Origin: a bacterium | GTDB taxonomy: Bacteria > UBA8248 | Assembly (NCBI GenBank): GCA_030922375.1 | Contig: JAVEPB010000155.1 | Coordinates: 1-44,737 of the forward strand | Reading direction: 5' to 3' | DNA: 44,737 nucleotides | Part shown: positions 32,451-41,285 of the stretch, piece after piece | Numbering within the stretch: the first letter of the stretch is position 1 | Layout of the letters: each line of letters starts with the position of its first letter | Made by a program: the position numbers and the translations under genes | The notes under the pieces: model-generated | The model's database searches: none | The model's input: only the letters and a program-made list of their open reading frames with translations | Told to the model about the DNA's origin: nothing

Positions 32451-33208
32451 TGGTGGATGGCAGTGTCATTTTCCGCGTCCGGCGCGGCGGCGAGGCGGGC
32501 GATCCCCATGAGCGCTACCAGACCTACGCCATCACGCCGCGCCCTAGGATGACCGTCCTCGACGCGCTGACCTCCATCCAGAGCGAACAGGACACCTCTC
32601 TCGGCTTTCGCTATTCCTGCCGGGTGGGGATGTGCGGGACCTGCGCTCTGCGGGTGAACGGGCGGCCCCGCTGGGCTTGCCGGACGCTGATCGCGGAACT
32701 GGGCGAAAGCGTCACCCTCGAGCCGCTGGCGAATTTCCCCGTCATCCGCGATTTGGCCGTGGACATGACGCCCTTTAGTGACGGCCTGAAACGCGCGCGA
32801 GCCTGGGCCGAGCCCACCGAGGCCGCCGCCTCCGCTCCGGCGCGGATCCCTCCCGGCGGTAGAGAGCGGGTCCGGATCGATCCCCATATCGAGTGCATCA
32901 CCTGCGGTATCTGCTATTCTGCCTGCTCCATGCCGGGACACGATCCGGCCTTTCTGGGACCCGCGGCGCTCAACCGGGCCTATACGCTGGTGTGCGACAG
33001 CCGTGACGCGGCGGACGCGGAACGGTTGGCCGAGGTGTCCGGGGAGCAGGGCATCTGGCGGTGCCACAGCCAGTTCAACTGCACTGAGGTCTGCCCGAAG
33101 GGAATCAGTCCGGCCACCGCCATTCAGGGCCTCAAGCGCCGGGCGGCGGCGAGGGGGGCGAAATCTTTCGTCTCGTCCATCATCGGGGGCCGCGCCCCCG
33201 GAGCATAA
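32447..33208 (+). CDS. succinate dehydrogenase/fumarate reductase iron-sulfur subunit
   Basis: A 253-residue Fe-S protein. The [2Fe-2S] ligands are C58, C63, C66 and C78 (CRVGMCGTC...C). The C-terminal domain has CITCGICYSAC for the [4Fe-4S] cluster, with a further HSQFNCTEVCPKG segment supplying the remaining ligands of the two C-terminal clusters. It carries electrons from the flavin to the membrane quinone site. The ATG at 32447 overlaps the anchor subunit's stop; the longer frame reading upstream lies inside that gene and is rejected. A proline/alanine-rich linker (about 125-140) joins the two domains. Confidence 0.92.
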   Translation: MMVDGSVIFRVRRGGEAGDPHERYQTYAITPRPRMTVLDALTSIQSEQDTSLGFRYSCRVGMCGTCALRVNGRPRWACRTLIAELGESVTLEPLANFPVIRDLAVDMTPFSDGLKRARAWAEPTEAAASAPARIPPGGRERVRIDPHIECITCGICYSACSMPGHDPAFLGPAALNRAYTLVCDSRDAADAERLAEVSGEQGIWRCHSQFNCTEVCPKGISPATAIQGLKRRAAARGAKSFVSSIIGGRAPGA

Positions 33209-33216
33209 AAATATTT

Positions 33217-33240
33217 ATCTCTCCCACTGGAGAGATTTTT
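33217..33240 (+). terminator. hairpin with short T run, possible intra-operon terminator
   Basis: A perfect 8-base stem (33217-33224 with 33229-33236, ATCTCTCC/GGAGAGAT), loop CACT and five T at 33236-33240. It lies between the Fe-S gene and the fumarase alpha gene, immediately before the AGGAGG of the latter. It could partly stop transcription after the redox complex. Confidence 0.7.
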
Positions 33241-33254
33241 AGGAGGATCAGGCA

Positions 33255-34205
33255 ATGCCTACCGCAACTGGCGCCTCTATCGGCGCCGACCTTATCCGGG
33301 AAATCGCTTTCGAACTCAACCGCCGCGCTGCAATTCACATACCTGGTGATGTTCGCCAGAGTATCCGGGGTATGGCCGAGCGCGAGACCGAGCGGCTCTC
33401 GAAATTCGTCCTGCTCGAAATCGTGAACAACTACGAAGTGGCGGATGAGGACCTCCGCCCCATGTGCGCCGACACCGGACTTCCGCGCTTCTACGCCAAA
33501 ATCGGAAACGAGGCCCGGATCGAGGGCGGCTTCGTCGCTTTCGAGAGGAGCATTCGCGAGGCGACGGCCCGCGCGACGACCGAAATTCCCCTTCGCCCGA
33601 ACCGCGTTCATCCGATCACGCGGAACGATTACAACAACAACGTCGGCATCCACGCGCCGAGCGTGGACTACTCCTGGGAGCCTGGGGCCGACTGGGTGGA
33701 GATGACTGCTTTCCACAAGGGAGGCCTGTTTGGCGGCGACTACCGGATGCTCTTCCCCGGGGACGGAATCGACGGAATCCGCCGATTCTACCTTGATGTC
33801 ATCAGCGAGTTTTTCAAACGTGGGCTATCCTGCCAGCCGGCCATCGTCGGCATCGGCATCGGCGGGACGAAGGACACCTGCGTGAAACTGGCGAAGGAGG
33901 CGGCTTGCCTGCGCGTGGTGGGCGACCGGAACCCCGATCCGGAGATCGCCGATCTCGAGGCCGAGCTCGTCGAACTGGGCAAGCGATCCACTCTCGGCGC
34001 GATGGGCTTCAAGGGCGAGGGCGCGGTGATGGACGCCCACATCGAGGTCGCCTACACCCACACGGGCGGGATGCCCGTTTCCATTCATCACCAATGTTTC
34101 GCCCTGCGGCGGAGCACCGCGCGAGTCCATCCGGACGGGGAGGTCGAGTACCGCGAGGACCCGCGGTGGTTCACCGATTACTATCGCCGCGATTCGGTGA
34201 GTTGA
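33255..34205 (+). CDS. class I fumarase/L(+)-tartrate dehydratase, alpha subunit
   Basis: A 316-residue [4Fe-4S] hydro-lyase alpha subunit. Cluster cysteines are C71 (PMCADTG), C193 (SCQPAIVGIGIGGT) and C281 (HHQCFALRR), the three-Cys pattern of the family. The enzyme reversibly hydrates fumarate to malate, or dehydrates L-tartrate if it is TtdA-like. AGGAGG lies 8 bases before the ATG. The beta subunit follows after 17 bases. Its position after a fumarate-reductase-like complex fits fumarate interconversion, although the two-subunit form is also used by tartrate and other dehydratases. Confidence 0.9.
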   Translation: MPTATGASIGADLIREIAFELNRRAAIHIPGDVRQSIRGMAERETERLSKFVLLEIVNNYEVADEDLRPMCADTGLPRFYAKIGNEARIEGGFVAFERSIREATARATTEIPLRPNRVHPITRNDYNNNVGIHAPSVDYSWEPGADWVEMTAFHKGGLFGGDYRMLFPGDGIDGIRRFYLDVISEFFKRGLSCQPAIVGIGIGGTKDTCVKLAKEAACLRVVGDRNPDPEIADLEAELVELGKRSTLGAMGFKGEGAVMDAHIEVAYTHTGGMPVSIHHQCFALRRSTARVHPDGEVEYREDPRWFTDYYRRDSVS

Positions 34206-34222
34206 CAGGGGATTTTTTGGCC

Positions 34223-34912
34223 ATGAGCGAAAAGAACACATCGGACCTCCGGATGGACGAGCACCTCCTCGAGACCCCTGTTTCGCGGGAGGCGCTGGAC
34301 AAGCTCAGGATAGGCGACATCGTGCGTCTGAACGGCGTGATTTTCACGGGCCGAATCGGTCTTTATAAAAAACTCTTCGACGAAGAGGCCGAGCCGCCCG
34401 TCGATATCGCCGCTCTCACGAACGTCACTTTTCATTGCTCCCCCGCGGTGGGCGAAAAAGCGCCCGGCGAGTGGGAGGTCTCAGCCGTTACGGCGACGGC
34501 GAGTTTTCGGTTCGAGAAGCATCTGCCCCTGCTCATGGAGCGGCACGGCGTCCGCTGTGTGATTGGCAAGGGGGGAATGTCCCCCGAATTCTACCGGGAT
34601 CATTTCAAGCGCCTCGGCGGGGTGTTCCTGAATACGGTGGGATACGGAATCGGGGCGCAGTACGGCAGGGGCGTCCAGAAGGTCGAGGCGGTGCACTGGC
34701 TCAAGGAGCTGGGCATCGCCCAGGCGATGTGGGTTCTTCGGGTGAAAAACTTCGGGCCATTCCTCGTCGAGTGCGATACGGAAGGAAACAGTCTCTACGA
34801 GATGGCGATGAAGGAAACCAACGAGAACCTCAAGGGGCTTTACGCCGATCTCCCCCTGCCCACCCTCAAGCGAATGGGCGAGGTGCATAACCCCGAGGAC
34901 GAAGTGTTCTGA
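34223..34912 (+). CDS. class I fumarase/L(+)-tartrate dehydratase, beta subunit
   Basis: A 229-residue beta subunit of a two-part fumarase or tartrate dehydratase. Family marks are LRIGDIVRLNGVIFTGR near 27-43, IGKGGMSPE near 113-121, and VEAVHWLKELG..AMWVLRVKNFGPF in the second half, the usual active-site region. It carries substrate-binding residues that complete the alpha subunit's cluster site. The ATG at 34223 lacks a close ribosome-binding site (AGGGGA is about 11 bases upstream), so translation may depend on the preceding gene. A stable hairpin begins on its stop codon. Confidence 0.9.
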   Translation: MSEKNTSDLRMDEHLLETPVSREALDKLRIGDIVRLNGVIFTGRIGLYKKLFDEEAEPPVDIAALTNVTFHCSPAVGEKAPGEWEVSAVTATASFRFEKHLPLLMERHGVRCVIGKGGMSPEFYRDHFKRLGGVFLNTVGYGIGAQYGRGVQKVEAVHWLKELGIAQAMWVLRVKNFGPFLVECDTEGNSLYEMAMKETNENLKGLYADLPLPTLKRMGEVHNPEDEVF

Positions 34913-34935
34913 TCCGGTTCCCTCCAAACCGGATC
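34911..34935 (+). promoter_or_regulatory. intercistronic hairpin without T run
   Basis: A perfect 9-base inverted repeat, GATCCGGTT (34911-34919) with AACCGGATC (34927-34935), loop of seven bases, starting on the fumarase beta stop codon. No T run follows, so it is more likely an mRNA-stabilising or processing structure, or a pause site, than a terminator. Confidence 0.5.
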
Positions 34936-34942
34936 GCTCTCA

Positions 34943-36229
34943 ATGGGAAAAATTCGAATGACCCAAAATCGCGTTATACGGGCCAACCGCGCCCGCATGA
35001 AAAAAGAGTTCGATGCGCAGTCGAGGATCGGCCGCCACGGCAAAACCGGGCTGGCGAGAGTCGCCCTCACCCCCGACTACAACCGGGTGCGGGAACTCGT
35101 CCGGCGATGGATGGAGTCTTCCGGGCTCAAGACGCGGGTGGACGCCGTGGGGAATCTCATCGGCAGGAAAGAGGGTCGGGTGAAGGGGCTTCCCGCGGTG
35201 ATGGCCGGCTCGCATCTGGACTCGCAGAATCCGGGAGGACGCTTCGACGGCCCCGCCGGGGTGCTTTCCGCCCTTGAGGCCGTCCGACGAATCGGCGAGA
35301 CGGACGCCATCCACGACCATCCGCTGGAGGTCGTCGCCTTCGTCGGAGAGGAATCCACCTGCGGGCTCGTGACGTTCGGGAGCAGTGTCATGGCCGGGCA
35401 GGTGGGAGCCGCTGCGATGAAGGCGGCGGTTCACTCACCGACCGGCAAGTCGGTCCACGAGGCGGTCCGGCTGGCGGGGGGGAATCCTTCGCGGGTGAAA
35501 AGCTGCCGCCTCCCCCGGAATTCGCTGAAGGCGTTTATCGAGCTTCACATCGAGCAGGGGCCCGTTCTCGAGGCGGCGGGGGTGCCCGTCGGTGTAGTCG
35601 ACACCATCGTCGGTGCGCTCAGGGGGGACATTCATTTCGAGGGCCAGACGGCCCACTCGGGCGGGCAGCCCATGCCCTACCGGCGCGACGCGGCCATGGC
35701 CGCCGCGGATTTCATGTTGGAGATGGAGGGCGCTGTGCGGCGGGCGCCCGAGAGGCAACGGATGACGCTGACGTTCGGAGTGATTTCCGCCCGGCCGGGC
35801 TGGGTTTCTATTGTGCCGGGCGGAGCGAGCATTTCATTCGATCTGAGAAGCAAAAACGATAAGGCGTCGACGGCGATGCTCGGGCGAATGAGGAAGGCGC
35901 TCGGGCGAATTCAAAAAAAACGCGGGGTGAGGGGACGGCTCAAGCTCAGCGTGAAGTACGGGGCCTGCCCGGCCTCCCGAGGAATTCGCCGGGCGATTGA
36001 GCGGGCGGCCGGTGAGACGGGCCACCCTTCGATGACGCTATCGAGCGGGGGGATTCACGATGCCTGCCGGATCGCTGCCCTGTGTCCGATCGGGATGGTC
36101 TTCGTCCCCTCGGTGAAGGGGCTCTCGCACACTCCGGAGGAGTACACGCGGTTTCCCGATATCGTGGCCGGGGCCGAGGTGTTAACCTCGGCGATCTTGC
36201 GGTTGGCCGGCCGCCGGGTGAAGGCGTAA
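34943..36229 (+). CDS. M20 amidohydrolase, N-carbamoyl-L-amino-acid hydrolase/allantoate amidohydrolase type
   Basis: A 428-residue metal-dependent amidohydrolase. Metal ligands are visible: H91 in GSHLDSQ, D102 in GGRFDG, the EES pair near 136, H in ELHIEQGP, and the final H in GLSHTPEE. The lid domain has the AHSGGQPM segment of this branch. The enzyme removes a carbamoyl or ureido group, or hydrolyses allantoate or related compounds. The usual EExxRF motif reads EESTCG, a mild departure. A second in-frame ATG at 34961 has a slightly better spacing from GGGAAAA. It follows fumarase beta by 30 bases and may be the last gene of the array. Together with FdrA- and AtzE-like genes it hints at ureide use. 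Confidence 0.88.
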   Translation: MGKIRMTQNRVIRANRARMKKEFDAQSRIGRHGKTGLARVALTPDYNRVRELVRRWMESSGLKTRVDAVGNLIGRKEGRVKGLPAVMAGSHLDSQNPGGRFDGPAGVLSALEAVRRIGETDAIHDHPLEVVAFVGEESTCGLVTFGSSVMAGQVGAAAMKAAVHSPTGKSVHEAVRLAGGNPSRVKSCRLPRNSLKAFIELHIEQGPVLEAAGVPVGVVDTIVGALRGDIHFEGQTAHSGGQPMPYRRDAAMAAADFMLEMEGAVRRAPERQRMTLTFGVISARPGWVSIVPGGASISFDLRSKNDKASTAMLGRMRKALGRIQKKRGVRGRLKLSVKYGACPASRGIRRAIERAAGETGHPSMTLSSGGIHDACRIAALCPIGMVFVPSVKGLSHTPEEYTRFPDIVAGAEVLTSAILRLAGRRVKA

Positions 36230-36247
36230 GGGCCGGCGCCTCTTTTC

Positions 36248-36859
36248 TTATTTTTCCTCGATCCATCTTGCGGCAAAAGGACGGCCGCCGCCGGTGATGA
36301 TTCCGGCGTCGGAGTCCGCCCAGTCGGCGTAGAAAATCAGGGAAGCTTCATAGCTCGTGGCGCGGGTGTTGCTCGCCCGCGTGTGAGTGATGACGAGGTG
36401 GGCGAGTTCCATCGCCTTGGGCAGGTCTTTCTCCCAGATTTTATGCGCCCCGTAGACGCCGTGCTGAATTTTCGATCCGAATTCGGTTTTCCTCGCGGGC
36501 AGGACGCTCCCTCCGCTCGGCGGCCCTCCCGGGTCGGGCTCGCTTTCGAGGGGTTTTGAAATGTCGTGGAGCAGGCAGGCGGCGATGAGCAGGTCGCCGT
36601 CCACGGTGATTCCGTGAATTTTCTCCGCAACCTCGGCCAGGGCGAGGGCCATCCGGGTAACGCCCTGGATATGGCCTATTAGGGGTTCGTGTTTTTCGAG
36701 CTCAAGGTTCTTTGGAATATCCTCGAAGCGCTCCCAGGCGGTCTCGTCGGCGAGTTCGAGCCAAATCCCAACGACTCCCTCCCTGAGGGCCTTGTCCTGA
36801 ATCTGGTCCACCTCGGGAAATATTTTTCGGACCCCCTCGGCGTCGATCTGGATGACCAT
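36248..36859 (-). CDS. HD-domain phosphohydrolase
   Basis: A 203-residue HD-domain protein: H63 in IGHIQGV, the HD pair H98-D99 in CLLHDISKP, and later His and Asp residues (H133 in IQHGVYG, the DWADSD segment near 179-184). This makes a metal-dependent phosphohydrolase on a nucleotide or related phosphate likely. The ATG at 36859 is chosen because upstream residues of the longer frame (to 37123) look non-coding and overlap the divergent acyl-CoA dehydrogenase. The insert rich in Pro, Gly and Ser (107-121) may be a lid loop. It is convergent with the M20 gene, 18 bases apart. Confidence 0.8.
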   Translation of the reverse strand: MVIQIDAEGVRKIFPEVDQIQDKALREGVVGIWLELADETAWERFEDIPKNLELEKHEPLIGHIQGVTRMALALAEVAEKIHGITVDGDLLIAACLLHDISKPLESEPDPGGPPSGGSVLPARKTEFGSKIQHGVYGAHKIWEKDLPKAMELAHLVITHTRASNTRATSYEASLIFYADWADSDAGIITGGGRPFAARWIEEK

Positions 36860-37094
36860 GCGGTATGCCCCCCGGTATGTGCGAAAAGGAAATAGGGTAA
36901 TGCGCGAGAGTGGAATATTATGCCGGAGGAGCGCCCGAAACAATGGGCCGGGCGGCGCGGAGGAAAGGGGTACCGCCATTTTCGGGGAGGGCGGGGTAAG
37001 ACCCCCGGCTTCAACCAGAGGTGGAATTGGTCTAGCATGGCGGGGCGTCTCCGTAATTTCGAGGATTTTCAGGGAAATACCCAAGGAGCCCGCT

Positions 37095-38237
37095 GTGCCC
37101 ATCACCACCCACCCTGAACTCAACGACGCTCACGCAGCGCTGAAGGAGTTGTCGAAATCTTTCGCTAATAGCCGCCTTTTGCCCGGCGCCGCCGAGCGCG
37201 ATCGCAGCGGCGAATTTCCCGACGACATTTATAGAGAAGCGGCCGGCCACGGCCTGGTCGGACTGAACATCCCCGAGCGCTTTGGTGGGGGCGGCCTCGG
37301 TCTGACGGAATCGGCGCTCGTTCTCGAGGAGCTGGCGCGAGTAGACGGCAGCTTTGCCCTGACGGTGGGCGCCTCGGCCGGTCTCGCGGCGGGGCACATC
37401 CTGCGGGCGGGGTCCGAGGAGCAGGCGGCTCGGTGGCTACCCCTCCTCACGGGCGGCGAACTCGGTGCGTGGGCGCTGACCGAGCCGGGTTCGGGGAGCG
37501 ACGCAGCGGCGCTCCGCTGCAGAGCGGAGCGGAAGGGCGGCTCCTACATCCTCAACGGCTCAAAAATGTTCATTTCGCAGGGCAGCCTGTTTTCGGTCAT
37601 GGTCCTCATCGCCCGGACGGGGGAGGGGAGGAGCGGAATCAGCGCTCTCGCGGTCGAGGCCTCCGACGCGGGCCGCGAGAGCCGCCCAATTCACGGAAAA
37701 CTGGGCATGCGGTCGATGGACACCGCCGAGATCGTGCTCGAGGACTGCGAGATTCCCGCCGACCGGCTTCTCGGCGGAGAGGGAGAGGGATTCTCGCACG
37801 TGGTGGATGTATTGACGGAGGGTAGAATTAGTGTGGGCTCGATTGCCCTCGGCCTCGGGCAGGGAGCGCTCGATGCGGCCCTTGACCATTCTCGAAGCCG
37901 GGAGGCGTTCGGTCGGCCCATAGAGAAATTCACAGGGGTCAGGGAGCAGCTTGCCGACTGCGCAATTGCGCTGGCGGCGGGACGGGGGTTGGTCTACCGG
38001 GCCGCGCGGTTCGCCGATTTGGGCAGGGACGCGAGCGCTCTCGCGGCCAAGGCGAAACTCTTTTCCAGCGAGGCGGCCCTGCGTGTCTGCGACCGGAGCA
38101 TTCAAGTCCACGGCGGTTATGGGTATATCGACGAATACCCCGCGCACCGCTTCTGGCGGGACGCGCGGCTGCTCACCATCGGCGAGGGGACGAGCGAGAT
38201 CCTTCGAGGGGTCATCTCGCGGTCCAAGTTTAAGTAA
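37095..38237 (+). CDS. acyl-CoA dehydrogenase, first of a tandem pair
   Basis: A 380-residue FAD enzyme. It has the [15 protein letters not shown] flavin/substrate loop, the [13 protein letters not shown] motif and the catalytic-base region [11 protein letters not shown], where Glu sits as in medium- and short-chain enzymes. It introduces a trans-2,3 double bond into an acyl-CoA and passes electrons to ETF. The start is GTG at 37095, 6 bases after AAGGAG; the open frame from 36852 is longer only because the upstream spacer has no stop. The second acyl-CoA dehydrogenase follows after 14 bases, so they are co-transcribed. Confidence 0.93.
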   Translation: MPITTHPELNDAHAALKELSKSFANSRLLPGAAERDRSGEFPDDIYREAAGHGLVGLNIPERFGGGGLGLTESALVLEELARVDGSFALTVGASAGLAAGHILRAGSEEQAARWLPLLTGGELGAWALTEPGSGSDAAALRCRAERKGGSYILNGSKMFISQGSLFSVMVLIARTGEGRSGISALAVEASDAGRESRPIHGKLGMRSMDTAEIVLEDCEIPADRLLGGEGEGFSHVVDVLTEGRISVGSIALGLGQGALDAALDHSRSREAFGRPIEKFTGVREQLADCAIALAAGRGLVYRAARFADLGRDASALAAKAKLFSSEAALRVCDRSIQVHGGYGYIDEYPAHRFWRDARLLTIGEGTSEILRGVISRSKFK

Positions 38238-38251
38238 ATTTGAGGCTGGCG

Positions 38252-39394
38252 ATGGCGGACGATGACATTTTAACCGAAGAGCAGAGCATGGTCCGCGGGA
38301 TGGTTCGCGATTTTTGCGAGAGCGAGGCCGCCCCGCGCGCCGCCGAGACGGATGCCGGCCGGTTTCCCCGGGAACTGGCCAGAAGGATGGCGGAGCTCGG
38401 GCTGCTCGGAATGACCGTCCCTGCCAGTGAGGGTGGCGGCGGAATGGACGAAGTTTCCCTTGCGCTCACGATGGAGGAAATTTCGGCGGTATGTCCCTCG
38501 CTGAGCGTGGTTTTCGCCGTGCAAAATTCCCTGGTCTGCGCCCCGCTCCACCATTATGGAAACGGAGCGCAAAAGAGGGACATACTCCGGCCATTGATTT
38601 CAGGTGAAAGACTCGGGTGTTTCGGGTTGAGCGAGCCCTCGGCCGGCTCGGACGCCGCCGCCCTCCGGACAGCGGCAACGTGCACCGGCGGCGCTTGGCG
38701 AATCGACGGGTCCAAGCGTTTCATATCGAACTCGAAAGAGGCCGACCTCTGCATCATTTTCGCCGCGACGGACCGGGAACTCGGCCACAAGGGGATTAGC
38801 GCCTTCATCGCCGATACGGGCGCCCCGGGGTTCGAGGTGGGCCCCTCCGAGGAGAAACTGGGCCTCGGCGGAAGCTCGGCCTGCGACCTGAGGTTCGAGA
38901 ATCTCGAGGTAGGCGGCGAATGCCTCCTGGGCGAGGAGGGGCAGGGCTTCGAGATCGCGATGACCACCCTCGACGCCGGGCGCATCGAGGTGGCGGCCCA
39001 GGCCGTCGGCTTCGCGAGGGCCTGTCTGGATGCCTCCGTCGTCTATGCCCGGGAGCGCGAATCCTTCGGACGGCCCATCGCCGGGCATCAGCCGATCAAA
39101 TGGAAAGTCGCCGACATGGCGACGGATATCGACGCCGCCAGGCTCCTCTACCTCCAGGCGGCCCGGCTCAAGGACGCGGGCCAGCCCTTCTCGGCCGAGG
39201 CCGCGATGGCGAAGGTATTCGCCTCGGACATGGCCCAGCGCGCCACCAGCGAGTCCGTCCAGATCCACGGCGGGAACGGCTACATGAGAGACTACCCGGT
39301 CGAGCGATTCTTCCGCGCCGCCAAGGCGACCCAGATCTACGAGGGCACCAACGAGATCCTCCGCCAGCTCATCGCCAAGCACCTCCTCACCTAG
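38252..39394 (+). CDS. acyl-CoA dehydrogenase, second of a tandem pair
   Basis: A 380-residue acyl-CoA dehydrogenase, clearly homologous to the preceding one but well diverged. It has [26 protein letters not shown], the [14 protein letters not shown] helix, [13 protein letters not shown] and the catalytic YEGTNEILR. The YEGTNEI form is closest to short-chain/butyryl-CoA-type enzymes. GAGG lies about 7 bases before the ATG at 38252; four more in-frame codons upstream are not needed. Two adjacent copies could make a heteromer or act on different chain lengths; enzymes of this family are usually homotetramers. Confidence 0.93.
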   Translation: MADDDILTEEQSMVRGMVRDFCESEAAPRAAETDAGRFPRELARRMAELGLLGMTVPASEGGGGMDEVSLALTMEEISAVCPSLSVVFAVQNSLVCAPLHHYGNGAQKRDILRPLISGERLGCFGLSEPSAGSDAAALRTAATCTGGAWRIDGSKRFISNSKEADLCIIFAATDRELGHKGISAFIADTGAPGFEVGPSEEKLGLGGSSACDLRFENLEVGGECLLGEEGQGFEIAMTTLDAGRIEVAAQAVGFARACLDASVVYARERESFGRPIAGHQPIKWKVADMATDIDAARLLYLQAARLKDAGQPFSAEAAMAKVFASDMAQRATSESVQIHGGNGYMRDYPVERFFRAAKATQIYEGTNEILRQLIAKHLLT

Positions 39395-39560
39395 GCGGGG
39401 CCTCTCCTAGGCGGGCCCGCCTCCCTGTCCCCCTCCAACCCGGAAAACCCGCGAATTATACGTAACGCCTGTAATAACAATAGGTTAAACTCGCGCGGCC
39501 CCGGTTTGAATCTAAAGAGACCCGGCTCGAATCCAAAGCCCTCTCCGCGGGAGGCCGCGT

Positions 39561-39625
39561 CCCGAATCCGCCCAACCGGTTTCAACTACTTTGCTATCAA
39601 TCTGTTATGGGTGCATGAGCGGTCT
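39561..39625. repeat. dispersed repeat, module 1, copy 1
   Basis: A 65-base segment that aligns without gaps to 43211-43275, with 46 of 65 identical by direct count. Conserved pieces are the CCCGA.TCC.CCCAAC start, TTATCAA/CTATCAA followed by TGTTAT, and TGAGCGGTCT at the end. It is non-coding. Confidence 0.65.
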
Positions 39626-39952
39626 TTTCAGGTGAGGTGTGAGGAGGATGGGGTCCCCGCCGGAGCCAGCGGGAGGGGCGGATCCCCGGCCAGCTCCTCG
39701 GATTTCGTCTCTCGCGCTTTTCTCATCCAGAGATAAAATTTTCCGAGATCAAGTCAATAATCGGGAAAATCTTCGTCCCGCTCATCGCCCGGGCCGGTCC
39801 CGCCGGGGGAGGGGGACGCGCGGGACTACAGGCGGTTTTGTGATCGGAGAGGGATCCATTGCGCCCCAAAATGGAGAAAATCGCTTTTTCATTGTGATTT
39901 TGGATGGAAGGGATCGTCCCGAAAGGAACGAAGGCCTTTGCTGGTTATGGGT

Positions 39953-40014
39953 TTCTCGGCGGGAGGCGGCGCGGAGGAAGGAAAACCAGGCCGGATTTTG
40001 CTAGATTGAAAGCG
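39953..40014. repeat. dispersed repeat, modules 2 and 3, copy 1
   Basis: It shares GAGGAAGGA (39974-39982) and a perfect 16-mer GGATTTTGCTAGATTG (39993-40008) with 42324-42388, with exactly the same 19-base offset between the two blocks and further similarity upstream (TTC.TCG.CGGG.GG). It lies about 90 bases before the ketopantoate-reductase-family start. Confidence 0.7.
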
Positions 40015-40101
40015 ACGACAAATCATTCCCGAATAGAGCGGTGATGACGTAATTACTTTCAACCGAGAACCAACATAATACCATTCATAAGGACTTAAAA
40101 C

Positions 40102-41136
40102 ATGGACAAGAAAATTGCGGTACTCGGCACAGGCGCCATCGGAAGCAGCGTGGCCGCCGACCTCACGAAAGCGGAATACGATGTGACCATCGTCGACCAG
40201 TGGGCGGAGCACGTCGAGGCGATGAAAAAAAATGGCCTGCACATCGAGATGCCGGACATGGAACTGAAAGTGCCGGTGAAAGCCTGCCACCTTTACGAAA
40301 TGGCCTCGTTGAATCCCGAATTCGACATCGTATTTCTCTGTGTAAAATCCTACGACAGCCGCTGGATGGTCGAGCTCATCAAACCCTATTTAAAGAACGA
40401 AGGCGTGCTCGTCGGCCTGCAAAACAGCCTGAACGACGATTCGCACGCCTCTATCCTCGGCCGTGAGCGAGTGGTGGGCTGCGCCATCGAGCTTTCGGCG
40501 GAAATCTTCACACCCGGCCTGGTGCAGCGTAACACCAGCCATAAGGGCACCTGGTTCGGCCTCGGCGAACTCGACGGGTCCGTTACTCCCCGGGTCAAGG
40601 AGCTTCAAGAAATCCTGAGTCACGTTGCCAAAGTGGATATCACCCAAAATATCTACGGGGCAAGGTGGACAAAGCTCCTTGCCAACTCGATGACGATGGG
40701 GCCATACGGCCTCCTTGGCATCAAAAACGCCGAGGCTGTGAAGATGGACGGGATGCTCGAAATACAAATGCACCTCGGCAAGGAATCGATGGAAGTGGGC
40801 ACCGCGCTCGGCTATAGCATCGAACCTGTTTTCGGTCTGAACGCGGACGATTTCGCCGGCTCGGACGATCAGGTGTTGATGACGGCGATGAAAACGCTGA
40901 TGAGTCATGTCGGCACACGCGCCAGAACCGCCCCGATTCAAGATCACATCAAGGGCCGCAGGAGCGAGATGGCGTTCATCAACGGCCTGGTGTCGAGCAA
41001 GGGACGAGAGGTCGGAATTCCGACGCCCTATAACGACGCCGTGACCGAAATCGCCCTCAATATCGACAAGGGCAAACTCAAAATGGACAGCTCGAACTTT
41101 GAAATCCTACAGGCGAAGATAGCCGAATCGCATTAG
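40102..41136 (+). CDS. ketopantoate reductase (PanE/ApbA) family dehydrogenase
   Basis: A 344-residue NAD(P)-dependent reductase. The Rossmann motif GTGAIGS is at 9-15, CVKSYDS follows near 80, and the C-terminal helical domain has the catalytic-lysine segment RWTKLLANS and the EVGIPTPYNDAV region. The family reduces 2-ketopantoate or other 2-oxoacids to 2-hydroxyacids, and many members outside pantothenate synthesis have other substrates. No panB/panC is nearby, so I do not call it PanE. AAGGA stands 8-9 bases before the ATG. It is convergent with the phosphatase-family gene. The repeat upstream might hold its promoter. Confidence 0.88.
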   Translation: MDKKIAVLGTGAIGSSVAADLTKAEYDVTIVDQWAEHVEAMKKNGLHIEMPDMELKVPVKACHLYEMASLNPEFDIVFLCVKSYDSRWMVELIKPYLKNEGVLVGLQNSLNDDSHASILGRERVVGCAIELSAEIFTPGLVQRNTSHKGTWFGLGELDGSVTPRVKELQEILSHVAKVDITQNIYGARWTKLLANSMTMGPYGLLGIKNAEAVKMDGMLEIQMHLGKESMEVGTALGYSIEPVFGLNADDFAGSDDQVLMTAMKTLMSHVGTRARTAPIQDHIKGRRSEMAFINGLVSSKGREVGIPTPYNDAVTEIALNIDKGKLKMDSSNFEILQAKIAESH

Positions 41137-41285
41137 AGAACCTCCAGGAACCGCCTAATTTCCCAGGATAATAAGGGGAGGTTTCGGACAAACAGAGACG
41201 GGCCGCTCTTCATTTTCCCGCCTGGGCGGCCGGACGTGTCCCGGTTTTCCGGTGCGGTTGAGCCGCGCGGCCCGCGCCCCACCTG

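Larger units (their letters stand above)
39395..40101. other. long spacer with repeat modules, no supported gene
   Basis: About 700 bases between the second acyl-CoA dehydrogenase and the ketopantoate-reductase-family gene. Short frames (39506-39736, 39639-40004) are arginine/proline-rich and look like chance. The stretch contains two modules of a repeat that recurs in the next spacers (listed separately), and a more AT-rich final 80 bases where a promoter for the next gene may lie. Confidence 0.55.

Noticed and set aside
36852-37094. N-terminal extension of the first acyl-CoA dehydrogenase.
   Set aside because: It is arginine/glycine-rich spacer without similarity. The GTG at 37095 has AAGGAG at the right distance and gives the normal 380-residue length.
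36860-37123. N-terminal extension of the HD-domain protein.
   Set aside because: The added residues overlap the divergent acyl-CoA dehydrogenase start and look like translated spacer; the HD protein starts plausibly at 36859.
39500-39560. tRNA-like TTCGAATCC-type sequence in the 39.5 kb spacer.
   Set aside because: No cloverleaf arms or CCA-type acceptor stem could be fitted around it.
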